NCBI RefSeq assembly: GCF_041435435.1
Contig: NZ_CP108494.1
Location: 2,080,501 to 2,144,500 of the forward strand
Source of the DNA: Streptomyces sp. NBC_01241
GTDB lineage: Bacteria; Actinomycetota; Actinomycetes; Streptomycetales; Streptomycetaceae
Direction: 5' to 3'
Length of the DNA: 64,000 nt
The notes under the pieces are model-generated. The model was given only the letters and a program-made list of their open reading frames with translations, ran no database searches and was not told the DNA's origin. Position numbers and translations under genes: made by a program. Positions 1-9,386 of the stretch are shown piece by piece. The stretch's first letter is position 1; every line of letters starts with the position of its first letter.

Positions 1-610
1 CGCCGTCCTCGGCCCCGGATCGACCACCCCCTGGGAGGAGTTCGAGAAGGACTACGCGACGATCCGCGACCGCATCTCCCGCGTCGTCCCCGGCTTCGAG
101 AACTACAACGCCCGCGTCGCCCGGCCCGGCGGCTTCACCCTCCCCCACGGCCCCCGCGACGAACGCCGCTTCCCCACCACGACCGGCAGGGCCAACTTCA
201 CCGCCGCACCCGTCGAGTACCCCGAACTCCCCGAAGGCAGGCTGCTGTTGCAGACCCTGCGCTCCCACGACCAGTACAACACCACCATCTACGGCCTCGA
301 CGACCGCTACCGCGGCATCAAGGGCGGCCGCCGGATCGTCCTGGTCAACCCCGAAGATGCCCACGCACTCGGCCTGGCCGACGGCACCTGCACCGACCTG
401 GTCAGTGAGTGGAAGGACGGCGTCGAACGCCGCGCCCCCGGCTTCCGCGTCGTGCACTACCCGACAGCCCGGGGCTGCGCCGCCGCCTACTACCCGGAGA
501 CCAACGTGCTGGTCCCCCTCGGCTCCACGGCCGACACCAGCAACACCCCCGCCAGCAAGTCCGTCGTCGTGCGCTTCGAGAACGTCCAGGGGCCGGCCGG
601 CCAGGAATGA
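1..610 (+). CDS. FdhF/YdeP-type molybdopterin oxidoreductase, C-terminal part (5' truncated by window)
   Basis: The open frame enters at base 2 and stops with TGA at 608-610, giving about 202 residues. The C-terminal half (HDQYNTTIYGLDDRYRGIKG, then VLVNPEDAHALGL) has the look of the molybdopterin-dinucleotide-binding domain that closes formate dehydrogenase-like FdhF/YdeP oxidoreductases. The catalytic and iron-sulfur regions would lie upstream of the window, so substrate cannot be judged. The next gene is a thioesterase about 140 bp downstream on the same strand. The family is clear from the C-terminal domain; the precise reaction is not. Confidence 0.8.
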   Translation, partial: AVLGPGSTTPWEEFEKDYATIRDRISRVVPGFENYNARVARPGGFTLPHGPRDERRFPTTTGRANFTAAPVEYPELPEGRLLLQTLRSHDQYNTTIYGLDDRYRGIKGGRRIVLVNPEDAHALGLADGTCTDLVSEWKDGVERRAPGFRVVHYPTARGCAAAYYPETNVLVPLGSTADTSNTPASKSVVVRFENVQGPAGQE

Positions 611-748
611 TCCGTACCCACAACCCACCAGGGCCTGCCCCGCGGATCAGGGCCGGACAGGCCCTAAGCGTTCGCTCAGTCGTCTGATAAGAACAATGCA
701 TACAGCAACAAGACGGTGAACCACCGCAGACGATCGGAGCCGGACCCC

Positions 749-1219
749 ATGGGCGAGCACACCACACCCAAGTTCCCCCAGGAGATCATCGACGAGTACG
801 CCGCACTCGGCGTCGACCTGCCCGCCCTCTTCTCCGCCGGCCACCTCGGCGAGCGCATGGGCGTCACGATCGCCGAAGCCTCCGCGGACCGCGTCGTCGG
901 CACCATGCCCGTCGAGGGAAACACCCAGCCCTACGGACTGCTCCACGGCGGCGCCTCAGCCGTCCTCGCCGAGACCCTCGGCTCGATCGGCTCCATGCTC
1001 CACGGCGGCGCCACCAAGCTCGCCGTCGGCGTCGACCTGAACTGCACCCATCACCGAGGGGTACGAAGCGGCCTCGTCACCGGCGTCGCCACCCCCGTAC
1101 ACCGCGGCCGCTCCACCGCCACCTACGAGATCGTCATCACCGACGAACACGACAAGCGGGTCTGCACCGCCCGACTCACCTGCCTGCTCCGCGACGCACC
1201 CCGGCCCGACGCCGCCTGA
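749..1219 (+). CDS. PaaI-family hotdog-fold thioesterase
   Basis: A 156-residue hotdog protein. The core LLHGGASAVLAETLGSIGSM is the characteristic helix with the HGG turn of PaaI/4HBT acyl-CoA thioesterases, followed by the GVDLNCTHHRG strand. It should hydrolyse acyl- or phenylacetyl-type CoA thioesters in the cytoplasm; the substrate cannot be told. I chose ATG 749 because GGAG lies 9-10 bases upstream and MGEHTTPKF fits homologues; an in-frame GTG at 716 would add 11 residues without a better ribosome site. A perfect hairpin follows the stop. Confidence 0.85.
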   Translation: MGEHTTPKFPQEIIDEYAALGVDLPALFSAGHLGERMGVTIAEASADRVVGTMPVEGNTQPYGLLHGGASAVLAETLGSIGSMLHGGATKLAVGVDLNCTHHRGVRSGLVTGVATPVHRGRSTATYEIVITDEHDKRVCTARLTCLLRDAPRPDAA

Positions 1220-1255
1220 CCGACCGGAACACACCGCACCACCCGCACCGCACCA

Positions 1256-1287
1256 CTGCCCGGCCGGACCACCATCCGGCCGGGCAG
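1256..1287 (+). terminator. Factor-independent-type hairpin after the thioesterase
   Basis: A perfect 13-bp stem (1256-1268 with 1275-1287) encloses a 6-base loop, 37 bp after the stop codon. There is no U-tract, as is usual in Streptomyces. Confidence 0.75.
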
Positions 1288-1852
1288 AGCCATTTCTGCC
1301 CACAACCGCCCACGCACACACCACAGTTGAACAACCCAGCTGGCCAACACCCTTGACCGCGCACTCCGTTGTATGGCCCACTCGGCACTCCCCGCACACC
1401 ACACCGCGTCGACCACACCGACCCGAATGTAACACTGTGTAACAAACGCACCATGTGCAAACAGTCCCACGCAACACCCCGAACCCGGCCCCACCGCCGC
1501 CGGGCACCTCGTCGCGCCCACACGGACCCCTCCCCGCCCCCACCGCGCGACAGCAGCAAGATCCACCCAAGCCCCTTAGCAGAGCTGCGCGTTCTCACCA
1601 TCCGGTCACTCCACCCGACCGGCAAAAAACCGTACATGTCGGCACAGCCACCTCAAGCCTTGCTCAAGGGCATAACAAGACAGTCACATCCTGCGGCGGA
1701 CCCATCCCTGACCCCCACACCTGCGCCTAGAGTCACCGCCAGTCACCGCGCCGCCGGGCGCGTCTGCAGCACGGCCCTGTACCAACCAGTACGGCCCGGC
1801 GAACGACACGGCACCTCAAGCAGAGGAGGCCGCGCCAGGGAAAGGACCTTTC
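1288..1852. other. Long intergenic leader before the binding-protein gene
   Basis: About 565 bp without a convincing gene. It contains a direct repeat of TGTAACA at 1428-1434 and 1438-1444, exactly 10 bp (one helical turn) apart, and a possible promoter near 1706-1733. The open frames through it are ordinary high-GC artefacts. A long regulatory leader for the amino-acid importer is plausible. Confidence 0.5.
1706..1733 (+). promoter_or_regulatory. Possible promoter for the branched-chain amino-acid importer
   Basis: TAGAGT at 1728-1733 resembles a -10 box, with CCCTGA at 1706-1711 sixteen bases upstream as a poor -35. This would leave a leader of about 110 bases before the GTG at 1853. Pattern match only. 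Confidence 0.25.
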
Positions 1853-3076
1853 GTGCGACACCGTTCTTTGCTCATCCTCACCACAGTGCTCACCACCGGA
1901 GCACTGACACTCACCGCCTGCGGGTCGCGCGACGACAGCAACAAGAGCAGCAGCGGCGACACCCAGACCGTCGTCATCGGCGTCGACGCGCCCATCACGG
2001 GCGACCTGTCCGCCCTCGGCCTCGGCATCAAGAACTCCGCGGACCTCGCCGCCAAGACGGCGAACAAGGAAAAGACCGTCCCCGGCATCAAGTTCGTGGT
2101 CAAGCCGCTCGACGACCAGGCACAGCCCTCCGTCGGCCAGCAGAACGCCCAGAAGTTCATCGACGACGACACCGTCGTCGGCGTCGTCGGCCCGCTGAAC
2201 TCCGGCGTCTCCCAGTCGATGCAGAAGCCGCTCAACGACGCCTCCCTCACCCAGGTCTCCCCCGCCAACACGGGCACCGAACTCACCCAGGGCGAGAACT
2301 GGAAGACCGGCGACAAGAAGCGCCCCTACAAGACCTACTTCCGCACCGCCACCACGGACCAGATCCAGGGCGCCTTCGCAGCGAAGTACCTCTTCAACGA
2401 CGCGAAGATCAAGCAGGTCTACCTCATCGACGACCAGAAGCCCTACGGCGCCGGTCTCGCCGCCTCCTTCAAGGCGACCTTCACCACCCTCGGCGGCAAG
2501 ATCGTCGGCTCCGACCACGTCAACCCCGACGACCGCGACTTCAACGCCGTCGTCACCAAGGTCAAGAAGTCCGGCGCCAAAGCCGTCTACTACGGCGGCG
2601 AGTACCCCGCCGGCGCACCCCTGAGCCAGCAGCTCAAGGACAGCGTCAAGATCCCCCTCATGGGCGGCGACGGCATGTACAGCGCCGACTTCATCAAGCT
2701 CAACAAGAAGGCCCAGGGCGACATCGCCACCTCCGTCGGCAAGCCCGTCGAGGAACTCGACTCCGCCAAGAAGTTCATCGCGGACTACAAGACGGCCGGA
2801 TACAAGGACGCCTACGAGGCCTACGGCGGCGGCACCTACGACGCCACCTGGTCCATCATCGAGGCCGTCAAGATCGCCGTCGCCGACAACAACGGCAAGC
2901 TCCCCGACAACGCCCGCGTCAAGGTCCTCGAAGCCATGAGCAAGGTCAAGTTCGACGGCGTCACCGGCCCCGTCTCCTTCGACGAATACGGCGACACCAC
3001 CAACACCATGATGACCGCCTACCAGGTCGACGGCGGCAAGTGGACCTCCAAGCTCAGCGAGGCCTACAAGCCCTGA
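1853..3076 (+). CDS. livK: Branched-chain amino-acid ABC transporter substrate-binding lipoprotein
   Basis: A 407-residue lipoprotein of the Leu/Ile/Val-binding family (periplasmic-binding fold type I). The GTG start has AAAGGA 6-7 bases upstream. Residues 1-22 form a lipoprotein signal with lipobox LTAC, so Cys23 should be diacylated and anchored outside the membrane. The family core follows: VVIGVDAPITGDLSALGLGI, GPLNSGVSQSMQKPL and the YGGEYPAGAPL region. It captures Leu/Ile/Val or related amino acids and delivers them to the permeases downstream. A 15-bp hairpin separates it from livH, consistent with the binding protein being made in excess. Confidence 0.92.
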   Translation: MRHRSLLILTTVLTTGALTLTACGSRDDSNKSSSGDTQTVVIGVDAPITGDLSALGLGIKNSADLAAKTANKEKTVPGIKFVVKPLDDQAQPSVGQQNAQKFIDDDTVVGVVGPLNSGVSQSMQKPLNDASLTQVSPANTGTELTQGENWKTGDKKRPYKTYFRTATTDQIQGAFAAKYLFNDAKIKQVYLIDDQKPYGAGLAASFKATFTTLGGKIVGSDHVNPDDRDFNAVVTKVKKSGAKAVYYGGEYPAGAPLSQQLKDSVKIPLMGGDGMYSADFIKLNKKAQGDIATSVGKPVEELDSAKKFIADYKTAGYKDAYEAYGGGTYDATWSIIEAVKIAVADNNGKLPDNARVKVLEAMSKVKFDGVTGPVSFDEYGDTTNTMMTAYQVDGGKWTSKLSEAYKP

Positions 3077-3118
3077 CCCCCGCAGGCCCTCCCGGCCACG
3101 CACTGAACTGACACCAGA

Positions 3119-3151
3119 CCGCGCGGGAGCGCTACCAGCGCTCCCGCGCGG
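3119..3151 (+). terminator. Intra-operon hairpin between livK and livH
   Basis: A perfect 15-bp inverted repeat (3119-3133 with 3137-3151) has a 3-base loop. Its place between the binding-protein and permease genes suggests partial termination or 3'-end protection that lowers expression of the membrane components relative to livK. Confidence 0.75.
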
Positions 3152-3185
3152 TGCCATATCCGAACCACTCCACGGAGGCCCTGCG

Positions 3186-4115
3186 GTGAACGAACTGCCG
3201 CAACAGCTGGCCAATGGACTCATCCTCGGCGCGATGTACGGTCTCATCGCGATCGGCTACACGATGGTCTACGGAATCATCCAGCTCATCAACTTCGCCC
3301 ACGGCGAGATCTTCATGATCGGAGGCTTCGGAGCTCTCACCGTGTACCTCTGGATGCCGGCCGGTGTCTCCCTCCTCGCAATCATCCCACTCATGATCAT
3401 CGGCGGCGTCATATGCTCCGTCGCCGTCAGCACAGCCGCCGAACGCTTCGCCTACCGGCCCCTGCGAGGCGCCCCCCGACTCGCACCGCTCATCACCGCG
3501 ATCGGACTCTCCCTCGCACTCCAGCAGGCCATCTGGAAGTGGTACCCCGACGCCAAGAAGGACCGATCCTTCCCCCAGTTCAAGGGCGAAGCGATCGACA
3601 TCCTCGGCGCCCACATCCAACGCGGTGACCTCTTCGTCCTCATCACGGCACCCATCTGCATGCTCGCCCTCGGACTCTTCGTCTCCAAGACCCGCACCGG
3701 CCGCGGCATGCAGGCCACCAGCCAGGACCCCGACACCGCAAAACTCATGGGCATCAACACCGACCGCATCATCGTCATGGCCTTCGCCATCGGTGCCGCG
3801 TTCGCCGCCGTCGCCGCCGTCGCCTACGGGCTCAAAAACGGCCAGATCGGCTTCAAAATGGGCTTCATCATGGGCCTCAAAGCCTTCACCGCAGCCGTAC
3901 TCGGCGGCATCGGCAACATCTACGGCGCCATGCTCGGCGGCGTCGTACTCGGCATCGCCGAATCCCTCGCCACCGGCTACATGAGCAACGTCCCCGGCAT
4001 GGAACTCTTCGGCGGCGGCGCCTGGAAGGACGTATGGGCCTTCGTCCTCCTCATCATCGTCCTGCTGCTCCGCCCCCAGGGCCTGCTCGGCGAACGCGTC
4101 GCGGATCGGGCGTGA
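3186..4115 (+). CDS. livH: Branched-chain amino-acid ABC transporter permease LivH
   Basis: A 309-residue polytopic membrane protein starting at GTG with GGAGG 7 bases upstream. The N-terminus (LILGAMYGLIAIGYTMVYGI, then INFAHGEIFMIG) is diagnostic of the LivH permease. The C-terminal AVLGGIGNIYGAMLGG is the loop that couples to the ATPases. It forms half of the membrane channel with LivM. Usual length for the family. Confidence 0.93.
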   Translation: MNELPQQLANGLILGAMYGLIAIGYTMVYGIIQLINFAHGEIFMIGGFGALTVYLWMPAGVSLLAIIPLMIIGGVICSVAVSTAAERFAYRPLRGAPRLAPLITAIGLSLALQQAIWKWYPDAKKDRSFPQFKGEAIDILGAHIQRGDLFVLITAPICMLALGLFVSKTRTGRGMQATSQDPDTAKLMGINTDRIIVMAFAIGAAFAAVAAVAYGLKNGQIGFKMGFIMGLKAFTAAVLGGIGNIYGAMLGGVVLGIAESLATGYMSNVPGMELFGGGAWKDVWAFVLLIIVLLLRPQGLLGERVADRA

Positions 4116-4120
4116 TACGG

Positions 4121-5910
4121 ATGACCACCAACCACACCACCACGCCCGGGACCACCTCCTTCCTCCCGGTCCCCGCAGCCGCCGCCCGCATCGCCACCCT
4201 CGCCGGCGCCGCAATCGCACTCGCCGGCACCTTCCTCGCCTGGACCTGGACCAGCGACTTCCCCGGCGACCTCACCGTCACCGGCTACCCCGGCGGCCTC
4301 CAGGTCCTCACCCTCACCAGCGCCGCACTCACCCTGCTCTTCGCGCTCTCCGGGTACGGCATCCGAGGCCTCGGCTGGCTCACCCCCGGCGGCACCAACA
4401 GCCCCGTCCGCCTCCTGGCCCTCGGCACCCTCGGCACCACCGGCTACACCATCGGCGCCATCGCCTACGACCTCGGCGGCGTCGTCAACCTGGAACCCGG
4501 CGCCTGGGTCAGCGGCATCGGCGCACTCATCACCGCCATCGCCGCACTCGGCCTCCCCGACGACCAGCCACACACCACCACCGCCACCACCACCTGGCAG
4601 CGCTTCCGCAACAGCCTCGGCGCCCCACCGGCCCGCCGCACCAACCCCCTCCCCTCCTGGGCCGAAATCCTCATCATCGCCGTAGCCTTCGGCATCGGCC
4701 TCTACATCTTCAGCTACGGAATCGACACCGACTACGCCGAACTCTTCATCGGCTTCCTCATCACCGTCGGCTTCGCCTTCACCGCACTCCACCGCGCCGG
4801 ACTCATCTCCCGCGTCACCGCACTCACCACCAAACACCGCAACGTCACCCTCACCGCCGCCCTCGTCGCAGCCGTCTGCTTCCCCTTCACCCAGCAGAAA
4901 GAGGAATACGCGCTCATCGGCGCCAACATCCTCATCTTCGCGACCGTGGCACTCGGCCTCAACGTCGTCGTCGGCCTCGCCGGCCTCCTCGACCTCGGAT
5001 ACGTCGCCTTCCTCGGCGTCGGCGCCTACGCCGCCGCCCTGGTCTCCGGCTCCACCATGTCGGCCATCGGCGTCGAATTCCCCTTCTGGGCCGCCGTACT
5101 CACCGGCGCCGCAGCCTCACTCGTCTTCGGCGTCCTCATCGGCGCACCCACCCTCCGACTACGCGGCGACTACCTCGCCATCGTCACCCTCGGCTTCGGT
5201 GAAATCTTCCGCCTCACCGTGAACAACCTCAACGGCAACAGCGGACCCGACCTCACCAACGGCTCCCAAGGCATCCCCAGCATCCCCGACCTCGACTTCT
5301 TCGGATTCGACTTCGGACTCAAACACGACATCCTCGGCTTCAACCTCGGCAGGTCCGCCAACTACTACCTGCTGATGCTCGTCTTCACCGCCGTCGTCGT
5401 CCTCGTCTTCCGCCGCTCCGGAGAATCCCGCATCGGCCGCGCCTGGGTCGCCATCCGCGAAGACGAAACCGCAGCCACCGCCATGGGCATCAACGCCTTC
5501 CGGCTCAAACTGCTGGCCTTCGCCCTCGGCGCCACCCTCGCCGGCCTCGCCGGAACCGTCCAGGCACACGTCAACTACACCGTGACACCCGAGCAGTACC
5601 AGTTCGCCGGCTCCGTACCACCCAACTCCGCGTTCCTCCTCGCCGCCGTCATCCTCGGCGGCATGGGAACCCTCAGCGGACCCCTCGTCGGCGCCGCACT
5701 GCTCTACCTCATCCCGGCCAAGCTCCAGTTCATGTCGGACTACCAGCTCTTCCTCTTCGGCGTCGCACTCATCCTCCTGATGCGCCTGCGCCCCGAAGGC
5801 CTCGTCGCCGACCGCAGGAAGAAGCTCGAATTCCACGAGACCGACCAGCTCGACCTACCCGAGCCACGGCAGTCCGAAGAAACCGGCGCCGACATCGCCA
5901 AGGCGGGGGC

Positions 5911-5914
<4 letters not shown>
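4121..5914 (+). CDS. livM: Branched-chain amino-acid ABC transporter permease LivM
   Basis: A 597-residue permease. The C-terminal 350 residues are the LivM core (LNVVVGLAGLLDLGYVAFLG, LRLRGDYLAIVTLGFGEI, AVILGGMGTLSGPLVGA). The N-terminal 200 residues carry additional hydrophobic segments not found in the shorter enterobacterial LivM, and a Thr-rich start. ATG 4121 begins 5 bp after the livH stop; the ribosome site is weak, so translation is probably coupled. The C-terminus ends in a charged cytoplasmic tail. Confidence 0.92.
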
Positions 5915-6869
<955 letters not shown>

Positions 6870-6873
<4 letters not shown>

Positions 6874-7586
6874 CCGCACTACTGGAGGTCGAGGACCTCC
6901 GCGTCGCCTACGGCAAGATCGAAGCCGTCAAGGGCATCTCCTTCACCGTCGAAGCCGGCCAGGTCGTCACCCTCATCGGCACCAACGGTGCGGGCAAGAC
7001 CACCACCCTGCGCACCCTCTCCGGACTGCTCAAGCCGGCCGGCGGCCGCATCACCTTCGACGGCCAACCACTCGCCAACATCCCGGCCCACAAGGTCGTC
7101 TCCCTGGGCCTCGCCCACTCCCCCGAGGGACGCCACATCTTCCCCCGGCTGACGATCACGGAGAACCTCCAGCTCGGCGCCTACCTCCGCAACGACAAAG
7201 CAGGCATCGAGAAGGACATCCAGCGCGCCTACGACCTCTTCCCCATCCTCGGGGAACGCCGCAAGCAGGCCGCCGGAACCCTCTCGGGCGGCGAACAGCA
7301 GATGCTCGCCATGGGCAGGGCCCTCATGTGCCAGCCCAAGCTCCTGATGCTCGACGAACCCTCCATGGGCCTCTCCCCGATCATGATGCAGAAGATCATG
7401 GAGACCATCGTCGAACTCAAGGCCCAGGGCACCACCATCCTGCTCGTCGAACAGAACGCCCAGGCCGCACTCTCCCTCGCGGACCACGGCCACGTCATGG
7501 AGGTCGGCAAGATCGTCCTCTCCGGCACCGGCGCGGACCTCCTCCACGACGAGTCCGTCCGCAAGGCCTACCTCGGCGAGGACTGA
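6870..7586 (+). CDS. livF: Branched-chain amino-acid ABC transporter ATPase LivF
   Basis: A 238-residue ATPase whose ATG overlaps the livG stop (ATGA). A strong GGAGGAGGA lies upstream inside livG. Motifs: Walker A GTNGAGKT, the LivF-specific SPEGRHIFPRLTI, signature LSGGEQQMLAMGRAL, Walker B LLMLDEPSMGLSP, switch VEQNAQAAL. It ends the five-gene importer operon and is followed by a bidirectional hairpin. Confidence 0.94.
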
Positions 7587-7600
7587 CCCCTCCCGTACAC

Positions 7601-7646
7601 ATGCAGGAGGCCCGCACCCGGCTGACCGGGTACGGGCCTCCTGCAT
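7601..7646. terminator. Bidirectional terminator between livF and the response regulator
   Basis: A perfect 14-bp outer stem (7601-7614 with 7633-7646) and a 5-bp inner stem (7617-7621 with 7626-7630) surround a CTGA loop. It sits between convergent genes. Confidence 0.85.
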
Positions 7647-7660
7647 GAGCGCGTACAGGC

Positions 7661-8311
7661 CTACTCGGCCGCCTTCTTCTTCTCCTCGGCGTCCTCGATC
7701 AACGCCTCGGCAAGCTGCTGCATCGACAGCCGACGGTCCATCGACGTCTTCTGGATCCACCGGAACGCGGCCGGCTCCGACAGACCGTAATCCGTCTGCA
7801 GAATGCTCTTCGCCCGGTCCACCAGCTTCCGCGTCTCCAGCCGCTGCGCGAGGTCGGCAACCTCACCCTCCAGCGCCTTCAGCTCCGCGAACCGCGACAC
7901 CGCCATCTCGATGGCCGGCACCACGTCGCTCTTGCTGAACGGCTTCACGAGATACGCCATCGCCCCGGCGTCCCGCGCCCGCTCCACGAGATCGCGCTGC
8001 GAGAACGCGGTGAGCATCAGGACCGGCGCGATGGACTCCTCAGCGATCTTCTCCGCGGCGGAGATCCCGTCGAGAATCGGCATCTTCACATCGAGGATGA
8101 CCAGATCCGGCCGGTGCTCCCGGGCGAGCTCGACAGCCCGCTGCCCGTCCCCGGCCTCACCGACGACCGCGTAGCCCTCTTCCTCCAGCATCTCTTTGAG
8201 ATCGAGACGGATGAGCGCCTCGTCCTCCGCGATGACGACGCGGGTCGTCAGCGGCGGAACGTGCGACTTGTCGTCGTCGGCTGCGGGCTGGGACGGCTCG
8301 GGGGTTGTCAC
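7661..8311 (-). CDS. pdtaR: ANTAR-domain response regulator (PdtaR-like)
   Basis: A 216-residue protein. The receiver domain spans about residues 24-140 with the acidic pair in VVIAEDEALIRLD, phospho-acceptor Asp in LVILDVKMP, the Thr in MLTAFSQ and Lys in YLVKPFSK. A coiled segment leads into a C-terminal ANTAR domain (LVDRAKSILQTDYGLSEPAA, then RRLSMQQLAEALI), which binds paired RNA hairpins to stop transcription termination. It matches mycobacterial PdtaR in layout. No sensor kinase gene is next to it, as is usual for this family. It faces livF and is divergent from the tRNA. Confidence 0.92.
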   Translation of the reverse strand: MTTPEPSQPAADDDKSHVPPLTTRVVIAEDEALIRLDLKEMLEEEGYAVVGEAGDGQRAVELAREHRPDLVILDVKMPILDGISAAEKIAEESIAPVLMLTAFSQRDLVERARDAGAMAYLVKPFSKSDVVPAIEMAVSRFAELKALEGEVADLAQRLETRKLVDRAKSILQTDYGLSEPAAFRWIQKTSMDRRLSMQQLAEALIEDAEEKKKAAE

Positions 8312-8411
8312 GGTGCTCCTTATTTCAAGGCAGGTGCTGCTACCTGAGCCTACCTAGCTCCTGTATGTTTGAGTCACAGCGGGCCTACGCTAACCTTCGA
8401 TGCTAAGGCCA

Positions 8412-8484
8412 GCCCTGGTAGTCCAGCGGAAGAGACACGGTGCTCAAACCACCGACAGCGTGGGTTCGAATCCCACCCAGGGCA
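8412..8484 (+). tRNA. tRNA with anticodon CAA (Leu by codon, but type-I shape)
   Basis: Perfect 7-bp acceptor stem (8412-8418 with 8477-8483), discriminator A8484, T arm GTGGG/CCCAC with loop TTCGAAT, and anticodon stem CGGTG/CACCG with loop CTCAAAC, so the anticodon is CAA. The 3' CCA is not encoded. The D stem has only three good pairs and the variable loop is about 5 bases, whereas bacterial tRNA-Leu normally has a long variable arm. It may be an atypical or minor tRNA. It is followed by a small ACCTT/AAGGT hairpin near 8487-8504. Confidence 0.8.
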
Positions 8485-8594
8485 CTTCACCTTTGATTCC
8501 AAGGTCCAGCACAGCTTAGCGGTCTTCACTCCTGCTGGTGAACGCTCCTTCGAATCTGGCACACGCCAGTGAAGGTTGCACGAGACTTCACCGC

Positions 8595-9374
8595 ATGGAA
8601 CAGCACAATCCATCGATACGGGACGAAGCGCTCGCCCTCTTACGAAGTGGCTCCACCAATCGAGCGGTTGCAGAGCTTCTCAACGTTCCTCGTGGAACAG
8701 TCGGCTGGTGGCTGCACCAGGACCGCAAGCACCGCGGCGTGCAATATGAGCAGCCCACCGACTGCCCCGTGTGCACAGGTCGAGACTTCGATCGCGTTGC
8801 GTACGCGTATCTACTCGGGCTCTACCTCGGAGACGGCCACATCATCTCCAAGCCCAAGCAGCACCACCTGTCGGTCTTCTGCGGAGACTCATGGCCCGGC
8901 CTGATCGAAGAAGCAGAATCGGCAATGCGCAGGGTGATGCCCATGCCGCGCATCGGACGCCGCCAGAAAAACGGCTGCGTCGAGGTCAAGTCCTATACGA
9001 AGCACTGGACATGCGTATTCCCGCAACACGGCCCCGGCAGGAAGCACGAGCGCCCCATCATCCTCGAACCCTGGCAGCAGGAAACCGTCGACGCCCACCC
9101 CTGGGACTTCATCCGTGGACTCATCCACTCCGACGGTTGCCGGAACATGAACTGGACGACTCGGATGGTCGGCGGCGTACGCAAGCGCTATGAGTACCCG
9201 AGGTACTGGTTCACCAACGTCTCGGACGACATCCGGCAGCTCTACACCGACACCCTCGACAAGCTGGGCGTCGAATGGAAGCACTGCACGCGCGCGGGCA
9301 AGAAGTACAACATCTCCGTCGCCCGACGGGCGTCCGTCGCGCTCATGGACGCCCACGTCGGGCCGAAGTACTGA
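8595..9374 (+). CDS. HTH plus LAGLIDADG-type homing-endonuclease-like protein
   Basis: A 259-residue protein. Residues 8-42 form a helix-turn-helix (ALALLRSGSTNRAVAELLNV, PRGTVGWWL). Two LAGLIDADG-like motifs follow: AYLLGLYLGDG (71-81) and DFIRGLIHSDG (171-181), each keeping the catalytic-type Asp, so it resembles a single-chain two-motif endonuclease. It is free-standing, 110 bp downstream of a tRNA, with no intein or intron visible. ATG 8595 is chosen because it precedes the HTH directly; GTG 8538 in frame is possible. It ends 12 bp from convergent pyk. A DNA-binding regulator that lost nuclease activity is an alternative. Confidence 0.75.
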   Translation: MEQHNPSIRDEALALLRSGSTNRAVAELLNVPRGTVGWWLHQDRKHRGVQYEQPTDCPVCTGRDFDRVAYAYLLGLYLGDGHIISKPKQHHLSVFCGDSWPGLIEEAESAMRRVMPMPRIGRRQKNGCVEVKSYTKHWTCVFPQHGPGRKHERPIILEPWQQETVDAHPWDFIRGLIHSDGCRNMNWTTRMVGGVRKRYEYPRYWFTNVSDDIRQLYTDTLDKLGVEWKHCTRAGKKYNISVARRASVALMDAHVGPKY

Positions 9375-9386
9375 CGACCGACCGGC

